A stretch of 64,000 bases of DNA from NCBI GenBank assembly GCA_020634245.1, contig JACKCC010000008.1:1-64000 (forward strand), read 5' to 3'. Numbering within the stretch: the stretch's first letter is position 1; the number at the start of each line of letters is the position of its first letter. Under the pieces are notes generated by a model, which had not been told where the DNA came from, did not search any database, and was given only the letters and a program-made list of their open reading frames with translations. This DNA is from Ardenticatenaceae bacterium. GTDB taxonomy: Bacteria; Chloroflexota; Anaerolineae; Promineifilales; Promineifilaceae. The position numbers and the translations under genes were made by a program. Below are positions 52,101 through 59,417 of this stretch, piece after piece.

Positions 52101-55100
52101 GACAAAGTAGGTTACTGCGGTATTGGTTCAATCAAAAGCAATTTAGGTCATATGGTTGCCGCCGCCGGTGTGGCCGGTGTGATCAAGACGGCGCTGGCGA
52201 TGCAGCACAAGCAAATTCCGGCCACGCTCCATTTCAAACGGCCGAATCCGGCAATCAACATTGAACAAACGCCTTTTTACGTCGTAGATAAACTGACTGA
52301 CTGGCCGGAAAGCAAAACACCGCGCCGCGCCGGGGTCAGTTCGTTTGGCGTGGGGGGAACGAATGCCCACATCATCATGGAAGAAGCGCCGCCAGTGGAG
52401 GAATCGGGCGAGGCACGGCCGTACCAAACCATCATGCTCTCAGCCAAAACCGAAGAAGCCCTGGCCGCCATGACCGACAACCTGGCCAACCATCTGGCAC
52501 AGCACCCCGACCTGCCCCTGGCCGATGTTGCTTTTACGCTGCAAGCAGGCCGTAAATCATTCAATCATCGCTGCTTTGTTACTGCCCGCACAACTGGCGA
52601 AGCAGTTGGTTTAATGCAAAGCGGCAAAGCGCCCACCAAATACGTCGATCAGCGCGACCCGGAAATTGTCTTTGTGTTCCCCGGACAGGGCAGCCAATAC
52701 GTCAACATGGGGCTAAATTTGTACCAGATGGAGCCATTGTTCCGGGAAATTGTGGACCAATGCGCCGTCATTCTGCAACCCTACCTGGGCCGCGACTTGC
52801 GCCAGGTCATCTTCCCGGCTCCTGGCGACGAAGAAGCGGCGGCTGCCATTTTGAAAGACACGTTTTTCACACAGCCGGCCCTGTTCGTCATCGAATATGC
52901 GCTGGCCCAATTGTGGCTGAGTTGGGGCATCAAACCGGCAGCGATGATTGGCCACAGCGTCGGCGAATATGTGGCCGCCTGTTTGGCCGGTGTCTTTTCG
53001 TTAGAAGATGCTTTGAAAGTGATTGCCTCCCGCGGCCGGTTGGTTAGTGAACTGCCGTCTGGGGCCATGTTGTCGGTGCGCCGTCCAGCCGCTGATATTG
53101 AACCGCTGCTGAGTGGACAAATGTCCCTGGCCGCCAGCAACAGCCCTAAACTGTGCGTTGTTTCCGGCCCGGACGATGAAATTGCCGAGTTGGAAAACCG
53201 GCTGAAAGCCGATGGCTTTGCCTGCAAACATCTGCACACATCACACGCTTTCCATTCGCCCATGATGGAACCGGCCATCGCGCCCTTTATGGAAATTGTC
53301 AGCCAGATTAAGTTGGCCGCGCCGGTTATTCCCATCGTATCTACTGTAACTGGCGATTGGATGCAGGCAGGCGAGGCGACCAATCCACAGTATTGGGCCA
53401 GCCATGTCCGCAACACGGTACGATTCGCTGAAGCCGTCGCCAAAGTCTGGGAAGTGCCGCAGCGGGTTCTGCTAGAAGTTGGGCCACGCCAATCATCGAC
53501 AACGCTGGCCCGACAACAAGTGACCAACCGTGCGGTACAAATCGCCATCCCCTCCTTGAATGATACGAGTGAAGATGATTCCGAATGGCAGGCTTTGATG
53601 GATGCTATCGGGCGTCTTTGGCAAGCCGGTGTTCAGTTCAATTGGTCTGATTTGTATCATCACGAATCGCGGCGGCGGGTTTCGCTGCCGACTTACCCCT
53701 TTGCCCGCACCCGGTTTTGGGCGGATCCGCCTGAACAACCGGAGATTGTGGCAACGGCCGTTGCCACCCCTCCTTCCCTCTACTTAACTGCACAAGAACC
53801 AGAAATGACTCCAGGGCCTATCTCGCCCGCCAAAACACCTTCACAAAAGGAAGTCCGCATGTCACGTAAAGAACGATTAATCCCTAGATTGAGTGAATTA
53901 CTGGAAGATATTTCCGGTTTGGACGTCGATCCAGCCGAAGTGGATGTTACCTTCCTGGAATTTGGTTTCGATTCCCTCTTTTTGACCCAGGCCAGTCTGG
54001 CATTGAAAAACGAATTCAACATTGATCTATCTTTCCGGCAAATGCTGGATGAATATGCCACACTGGACACGCTGGCAGCTTACATTGATTCGCAGCTTCC
54101 GGCCAGTGCATTCCCCGATGAAACGCCAGCAGCGCAACCTGCGGCAGCGGTACCTGCGGCAACGGCCGTACCCGCACCAGCTCCCGCCCCGGCAATAATG
54201 CCCGCCTTCAGTCCGGCACAATTCACCGGCCCGACTGTCGGACAGAGCGCCGTGGAACAGTTGGTCGCCCAGCAGCTTCAGTTGATGGCCCAGCAGTTGG
54301 CATTATTGGGCGGTGTTGTGCCAGCGGCTCCGTCTCCGGTTGCCGCACCGGCCCCTGTGCCTGAACCGGCCAAACCTGTTGTAGTGGAAACGGCCGTAAC
54401 CCCGCTACCCCAAAACGGAACCACCCAAACTGCTCCGGCCAACGGCACTGCCAAAACCGAAACCGAAGAAACCCAGCCCAAGAAAATGCAGCCCTTTGGC
54501 GCTATCGCTCGCATCAGCACCGAACATACCGACGATTTAAGCCCAGCACAACGTGACTACCTACAGAAATTCATTGAGCGCTACAACACCTACACCGCTA
54601 AATCCAAAAGCTTCACCGCCGAGCATCGGCCGCACCACGCCGACCCGCGCGTCGTCACCGGCTTCAAACCGGCGCTCAAAGAACTCATTTACCCCATCGT
54701 CGTTGAACGCTCCGAGGGCGTTCACTTCCACGATTTGGACGGCAATAAGTACATCGACATACTCAACGGATTTGGCTCCAACTTCCTGGGCTACGGCCAC
54801 CCGGCCATCAAAGACGCCATCCATCGCCAGGTTGAAGCCGGCTACGAATTAGGACCACAGCAAGTTCTGACAGGCGAAACAGCCAAACTGGTTTGCGAAT
54901 TCACCGGAATGGATCGCGCCGGTTTCTGCAATACCGGCTCCGAAGCCGTCATGGGCTGCATGCGCATCGCCCGCACCGTCACCGGGCGGCGGCTGATCGC
55001 CATTTTCTCCGGTTCGTATCATGGCATTTTTGATGAAGTGCTGGTGCGCGGCACGAAAAAGCTGCGCTCATTACCGGCGGCCCCCGGCGTCATGCCCTCC

Positions 55101-56015
55101 ACCGTCGAGAATGTGCTGGTGCTCGATTACGGCACCGAAGAATCGCTGCAAATCCTGCGCGAACGTGGCCCGGAACTGGCGGCCATCATGGTCGAATCGA
55201 TCCAGAGCCGCCGCCCCGACTTCCAGCCGCGCGAATTCATCCAGGAATGCCGCAGGATTTGTGATGAAAACGGCAGTGCCTTGATTTTCGACGAGGTCAT
55301 TACCGGCTTTCGCATGGGGCCGGGCGGCGCACAAGAATATTATGGCATCAAAGCCGACATCGCCAGCTATGGCAAGGTCGCCGGCGGCAATATGCCCATT
55401 GGCATCATCGCCGGTAAACGTGAATGGATGGACGCGTTGGATGGCGGCGGCTGGCAGTATGGCGATGATTCTGTACCCGAAGTAGGTGTTACTTATTTCG
55501 CAGGTACGTTTGTACGCCACCCATTTGCTATGGCCACTACCCATGCCGCCCTGACTTACTTGAAGGAACAAGGGCCGGGCTTGCAAAAACATATTAATGG
55601 AATGACGGCCCGGCTGGTTAAGGAATTGAACAGTTACTTTGAAGCTGTTCAGGTTCCAATGGAAATCCGTTCTTTCAGCTCATTGTTCAAATTATTCTGG
55701 AAGGAAGAAGTTCCTTACAGTGAACTATTTTTCTACCTGATGCGGTTGAATGGCATTCACATTTATGACGGCTTCCCCTGCTTCTTGACGGCCGCTTTTA
55801 CCGACGAGCATGTCAATTTGGTTATTGATGCCTTCAAACGGACAACGGCCGAATTGCAAACCGCGGGATTCCTGCCAGCACCGCCAGCAGCAGCAACGGC
55901 CGCTGCCAATCAGCCGCCAGTTCCCGGTGCACGGTTGGGTCGTGACGCCAATGGCAATCCAGCCTGGTTTGTCGCCGATCCGGAACGTCCCGGAAAATAT
56001 TTACAAGTCGGTTAA
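49164..56015 (+). CDS. Hybrid NRPS/PKS: A-PCP-KS-AT-ACP-aminotransferase
   Basis: 2283 residues from a GTG (an ATG at 49182 is equally possible; no good Shine-Dalgarno for either). The adenylation domain (~35-520) has YTSGSTGQPKG. PCP Ser588 is in GGTS. The ketosynthase (~648-1065) has Cys820 in TTACSTS and both histidines (ETHGTATPLG, SNLGHMVAAAG). The acyltransferase (~1168-1470) has Ser1265 in GHSVGE and HAFH, indicating malonyl-CoA. ACP Ser1604 lies in GFDSL. An Ala/Pro linker leads to a class-III PLP aminotransferase of the glutamate-semialdehyde type (~1790-2225) with Lys2071 in YGKVAGG. There is no KR, DH, ER or C domain. The specificity residues I read, D-A-L-W-L-G-G-T-F(-K), agree with Val code DAFWIGGTFK at 8 of 10. 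First of three collinear genes. Confidence 0.93.
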   Translation: MESFKIMQNTKTSRDQQTTLSNSQHQNIFQTWNQTRYDFPQEKPVHQRFEEVTDKYPDAIALVYRSQQLTYRELNGRANHLAHQLRQKGIGPDTFVAFLMDRSVEMMVATLAILKAGGAYVPLDPAYPEERLIFMLEDTQAPILITQPHLLDSLPPHKAEIITLDAGWGEDASQTGNLENHCNGENLAYVMYTSGSTGQPKGVMIPHRGIMRLVLGANYAKLNTETIALQLAPVSFDAATLEIWGPLLNGGRCVLYPENGTPDPRDLQIVLHENKVNVLWLTASLFNVIVAEAPETLLGVKQVLTGGEALSVAHIRRASEHLPGTELINGYGPTECTTFSTTYSIPLPVPDDWTAIPIGHPIVNTTTYILDKDLQPVLVGERGELYVGGLGVARGYLNRPELTTERFLPDPFTDDSEAKMYKTGDVVRYLSDGRIDFIGREDDQVKIRGYRIEMGEVEAHLSQHPNIRDAKVIVHPDPAGNKQLAGYLTSRDGADLDITGIREFMKNKVSDYMIPAYLIQIEQIPLTPNGKLDKKALPAPTQAAPAHNSDYIAPRAPAEKEVAAIMAQVLNTPQVSVEDNFFDIGGTSILGIQVVSLISKKFGTDLRVVKLYEYPTIRSLAAYLDDGQTDDDVLQRIQARQQKSRQPSEGIAIIGMALRFPGANSVDELWQVLREGRATTTFFADDEIDPSEPEALRHDPGYVKANGIVTDADKFDAKFFGINPRVAQVTDPQQRVFLELAWAALEDAGYDPDQYDGEIGLYAGMGENTYRRKQVENRPDLIRAVGEFQVMLGNEKDYVATHTSYKLNLTGPSISLTTACSTSLVAIAEAYKGLNNHDCDMAISGGISIKTPQNIGYLYQEGGMLSRDGLCRPFDAESDGTMFNNGAGIVILKRLEDATTDGDRIIAVIKGVGVNNDGADKVSFTAPSVTGQAKAIAMAQADAGIDLESISYIETHGTATPLGDPIEIEALTKAFRTKTDKVGYCGIGSIKSNLGHMVAAAGVAGVIKTALAMQHKQIPATLHFKRPNPAINIEQTPFYVVDKLTDWPESKTPRRAGVSSFGVGGTNAHIIMEEAPPVEESGEARPYQTIMLSAKTEEALAAMTDNLANHLAQHPDLPLADVAFTLQAGRKSFNHRCFVTARTTGEAVGLMQSGKAPTKYVDQRDPEIVFVFPGQGSQYVNMGLNLYQMEPLFREIVDQCAVILQPYLGRDLRQVIFPAPGDEEAAAAILKDTFFTQPALFVIEYALAQLWLSWGIKPAAMIGHSVGEYVAACLAGVFSLEDALKVIASRGRLVSELPSGAMLSVRRPAADIEPLLSGQMSLAASNSPKLCVVSGPDDEIAELENRLKADGFACKHLHTSHAFHSPMMEPAIAPFMEIVSQIKLAAPVIPIVSTVTGDWMQAGEATNPQYWASHVRNTVRFAEAVAKVWEVPQRVLLEVGPRQSSTTLARQQVTNRAVQIAIPSLNDTSEDDSEWQALMDAIGRLWQAGVQFNWSDLYHHESRRRVSLPTYPFARTRFWADPPEQPEIVATAVATPPSLYLTAQEPEMTPGPISPAKTPSQKEVRMSRKERLIPRLSELLEDISGLDVDPAEVDVTFLEFGFDSLFLTQASLALKNEFNIDLSFRQMLDEYATLDTLAAYIDSQLPASAFPDETPAAQPAAAVPAATAVPAPAPAPAIMPAFSPAQFTGPTVGQSAVEQLVAQQLQLMAQQLALLGGVVPAAPSPVAAPAPVPEPAKPVVVETAVTPLPQNGTTQTAPANGTAKTETEETQPKKMQPFGAIARISTEHTDDLSPAQRDYLQKFIERYNTYTAKSKSFTAEHRPHHADPRVVTGFKPALKELIYPIVVERSEGVHFHDLDGNKYIDILNGFGSNFLGYGHPAIKDAIHRQVEAGYELGPQQVLTGETAKLVCEFTGMDRAGFCNTGSEAVMGCMRIARTVTGRRLIAIFSGSYHGIFDEVLVRGTKKLRSLPAAPGVMPSTVENVLVLDYGTEESLQILRERGPELAAIMVESIQSRRPDFQPREFIQECRRICDENGSALIFDEVITGFRMGPGGAQEYYGIKADIASYGKVAGGNMPIGIIAGKREWMDALDGGGWQYGDDSVPEVGVTYFAGTFVRHPFAMATTHAALTYLKEQGPGLQKHINGMTARLVKELNSYFEAVQVPMEIRSFSSLFKLFWKEEVPYSELFFYLMRLNGIHIYDGFPCFLTAAFTDEHVNLVIDAFKRTTAELQTAGFLPAPPAAATAAANQPPVPGARLGRDANGNPAWFVADPERPGKYLQVG

Positions 56016-56120
56016 TAATTTGATCGCATCCTCCCAGAGATTATTATGGGCAGGCTCCGTTTAAGCCGCCTCTGGGAGGATTGTTTTTTATCATCAAAGA
56101 CAAATTAGAGTGATAATTTC

Positions 56121-59100
56121 ATGGATAACGCAAACTTGCAACCTGTTGATTTTGACCCATTTGCCGAAGGCAATATTCTGTTAACGGCGCCCATCACAGA
56201 AGCCCAGAAGGAAATCTGGCTGTCGGCCCAGATGGGTGACGGCGCGAATTGTGCATTTAATGAATCGATGTCGCTGCGGCTGCGGGGGGATTTGAATAAG
56301 GAAGCATTGGAAACGGCCGTTGCCCATCTCATCCAACGCCACGAAGCCTTACGCATCACCTTCAGCACCGACGGACAAACGCTGCTCATTGAAGATGAAA
56401 CGGCCGTTACCATTCCCATCATCGACCTTTCCGCCCAATCGGCCAATGAGCGCAGCAAAGCACTGGCAAATCTCATCGACGCCGAAGTTACCACACCTTT
56501 CGACCTGGCCAATGGCCCGCTGCTGCGCGTCAAAATCGTCAAGTTGAGCCAGACTGAACACGAAATACTTTTCACCATTCACCACATTGTCGGCGACGGC
56601 TGGTCGATTGCCATGCTGCTGTCCGATTTAGGTCACCTGTACGACGACGCCCGACGCGGCGTAACAGCCGACTTGCCCCCGGCATATAAATACAGCGCCT
56701 ATGCCCGCCATGTCGAAACCCAAAAGGCAACCGGCGGCGAAAAAACGGCTGAAGCCTATTGGTTGAAACAGTTTAGCGGCTCTATTCCGCTCATGGATTT
56801 ACCCACCGACCGGCCGCGTCCCAAATTCAGAACCTATAACGCCGCCCGTGAAGATGTGTTGATTGAGCCACAGTTGGTAAAAGACCTCAAACGGCTGGGG
56901 GCACGTGCTGGCTGCACTTTTTTCAATACCATGTTTGCCACGTTCAACATCTATTTGAGCAAACTGCTGGGGCAAGACGATCTGGCTGTTGGCGTACCGG
57001 CCGCCGGGCAGTCAGTGGTAGGCGAAGAGAATTTAATCGGCCACTGCATTAACATGCTGCCCATCCGCACCAAAGTTGACAACAATCTGACCATAACCGA
57101 TTACTTCAAACACATGAAAGGCGTTGTCCTCAATGCCTACGACCATCAAGAATATACGTTTGGCACGCTGCTGGAAAAACTGGCTCTGCCCCGCGACGCC
57201 AGCCGCATCCCTTTGATTCCGATTACCTTCAACATCGACCAGGAACCGCGCGATCCATTCTATGGCGATTTGCAAGCCTCTTATTTTTGCAATCCTCGCC
57301 GCTATGAGAACTTTGAGATGGCGGTCAACTGCTTCGATTCCCCTAAAGGTCTGACAATTGAGATGCAGTACAACACCGATTTGTTCGACCGGGCCACGAT
57401 TTTGCAGCGGGTGGCCGAATTCAAAGCGTTGATGGCCAATATGGTTGCCAAACCGGACAGCCGCCTGCACGAATTGTCGATTATTCCCGAGGATATGCGG
57501 CGGACTCTGCTCAAAACATGGAACGCCACGCAGATGAATTATCCGCAAAATGCCTGTGTCCATGAGCTAATTAGTGAGCGCGCAGCACAACATTCCGATA
57601 GAACGGCCGTTATCGCCGGCGACGTAACCATGACCTATGGGGAATTGGACGGCCGTTCCAACCAACTCGCCCGCCATCTGCAAAGCCTGGGCGTGGGACC
57701 GGATGCGCTGGTCGCCGTCAGCCTGGAGCGGACTGTCGATATGCTCGTTGGCGTTTTAGGCGTCTGGAAGGCGGGCGGCGCTTATGTGCCGCTGGACCCG
57801 GCCTACCCCACCGAACGACTGGCTCTCATGCTGGAAGATTCCCAGGCCGCCATTTTGCTCACCGAAAGCGAACTGCTGCCGCAGCTGCCGCCACACAATG
57901 GCACTACGGTTATCCTGGACGCTCAATGGCCGCAAATTAAGGCATTGAACAGCGAGCCGGTGGCAACGGCCGTAAAACCGGAACATCTGGCTTATGTGAT
58001 TTATACTTCCGGTTCCACTGGCCGGCCCAAAGGCGTACAGGTACCTCACGGTGCGGCCGTTAATTTCCTGGTCAGCATGGCCCAAACGCCGGGCTTCTCG
58101 GCCGATGATACGCTGCTGGCTGTCACCACCCTCTCCTTTGACATTCACGTGTTAGAACTGTACCTGCCTTTGCTGCAAAACGGCCGTATCATCCTGGCCT
58201 CGCGCGGGGAAGCAGCCGATGGCGAGCAGCTGCTGCGCCTCATCCGCCAGCACAATGTGACTGTTATGCAGGCGACACCTACCAGTTGGCGGCTGCTCAT
58301 TGCCGCCGGTTGGAACAAACAAGATGCGCTCAAGGTGCTGATTGGCGGCGAAGCGCTGCCGCCCGACCTGGCACGGGAACTGCTGGAACGTTCCAATCAG
58401 GTCTGGAATATGTACGGTCCCACTGAAACGACTGTCTGGTCGACCTGCTACCGGGTTACCGACCCCGACGCACCAATTTTGATCGGCCGGCCCATTGGCA
58501 ACACAACGGTATACGTGCTCGATGCACAGCAGCAGCCCGTGCCTGTTGGCGTCCCCGGCGAGTTGTACATTGGTGGTGCTGGCGTGACGCGCGGTTATCT
58601 GCACCGCCCCGAACTAACAGAGGAACGTTTCCTGCCCGATCGATTTAGCGATTTGCCCGGCGATTTGTTATACCGCACAGGCGATCTGGTACGCTTCCGG
58701 CCTGACGGGAATCTGGAATATTTCCGCCGCCTGGATAATCAGGTGAAAGTGCGTGGGTTCCGCATTGAATTGGGCGATATTGAAGCGGCGATGGAGCAGT
58801 TCCCCGACGTGTACCAGGCAGTAACGGCCGTACGCGACGATATGCCCGGCGGTAAAGCGTTGGTAGGCTACATCCTGCTCCAACCGGAAAAGGATGGTCA
58901 GCAAGAAATCACCGCCACGCTGCGCCGCCACCTGCGTGAAAAACTACCCGATTACATGGTCCCGTCGCACTTTGTGGTGATGGATGAATTCCCCTTGACA
59001 CCCAATGGTAAAATTGACCGGCGGGCATTGCCTAAACCAGTTCAAACAGATGGCGGCAGCAATGAAACGTATGTTGCGCCCCGGAATGAATTGGAAACGG

Positions 59101-59372
59101 CCGTTGCCCAAATTTGGTCCAGCGTGCTGAATTTATCTAAAGTAGGCATGCAAGACGATTTCTTCGATCTGGGCGGCCACTCTTTGCTGGCCATCCAAAT
59201 CGTCACGCGAATCAATCAAAGTCTGGGCGTAAACTTGCCATTGGGCAGTTTATTCCAAATGCCTACAATAGCTGACCTGGCCCAAAGTATTGCGGCTCAA
59301 AAATATGTAACCGAAAGCACAACCTTGCTAGAAACCGCAGACCCGGACGATCAAGAGGAATTTGTATTCTAA
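56121..59372 (+). CDS. NRPS module C-A-PCP, predicted glycine-activating
   Basis: 1083 residues. The condensation domain (~18-445) has an intact H-H-I-V-G-D-G. The adenylation domain (~470-970) has YTSGSTGRPKG. The PCP has Ser1021 in LGGHSLLA. Aligning with GrsA, the specificity residues read D-I-L-Q-L-G-M-V-W(-K), essentially the glycine code DILQLGLIWK. The C-terminus after the PCP is a short acidic tail ending L-E-T-A-D-P-D-D-Q-E-E-F-V-F, fitting a linear docking motif for the TubC-type domain of the next protein. It starts about 105 bp after the hybrid gene, in a clear operon. No epimerase or methyltransferase. Confidence 0.93.
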   Translation: MDNANLQPVDFDPFAEGNILLTAPITEAQKEIWLSAQMGDGANCAFNESMSLRLRGDLNKEALETAVAHLIQRHEALRITFSTDGQTLLIEDETAVTIPIIDLSAQSANERSKALANLIDAEVTTPFDLANGPLLRVKIVKLSQTEHEILFTIHHIVGDGWSIAMLLSDLGHLYDDARRGVTADLPPAYKYSAYARHVETQKATGGEKTAEAYWLKQFSGSIPLMDLPTDRPRPKFRTYNAAREDVLIEPQLVKDLKRLGARAGCTFFNTMFATFNIYLSKLLGQDDLAVGVPAAGQSVVGEENLIGHCINMLPIRTKVDNNLTITDYFKHMKGVVLNAYDHQEYTFGTLLEKLALPRDASRIPLIPITFNIDQEPRDPFYGDLQASYFCNPRRYENFEMAVNCFDSPKGLTIEMQYNTDLFDRATILQRVAEFKALMANMVAKPDSRLHELSIIPEDMRRTLLKTWNATQMNYPQNACVHELISERAAQHSDRTAVIAGDVTMTYGELDGRSNQLARHLQSLGVGPDALVAVSLERTVDMLVGVLGVWKAGGAYVPLDPAYPTERLALMLEDSQAAILLTESELLPQLPPHNGTTVILDAQWPQIKALNSEPVATAVKPEHLAYVIYTSGSTGRPKGVQVPHGAAVNFLVSMAQTPGFSADDTLLAVTTLSFDIHVLELYLPLLQNGRIILASRGEAADGEQLLRLIRQHNVTVMQATPTSWRLLIAAGWNKQDALKVLIGGEALPPDLARELLERSNQVWNMYGPTETTVWSTCYRVTDPDAPILIGRPIGNTTVYVLDAQQQPVPVGVPGELYIGGAGVTRGYLHRPELTEERFLPDRFSDLPGDLLYRTGDLVRFRPDGNLEYFRRLDNQVKVRGFRIELGDIEAAMEQFPDVYQAVTAVRDDMPGGKALVGYILLQPEKDGQQEITATLRRHLREKLPDYMVPSHFVVMDEFPLTPNGKIDRRALPKPVQTDGGSNETYVAPRNELETAVAQIWSSVLNLSKVGMQDDFFDLGGHSLLAIQIVTRINQSLGVNLPLGSLFQMPTIADLAQSIAAQKYVTESTTLLETADPDDQEEFVF

Positions 59373-59417
59373 TAGAGCATTCAGTTTAAGATTGGACGTG
59401 AAACAATTTATATAAAA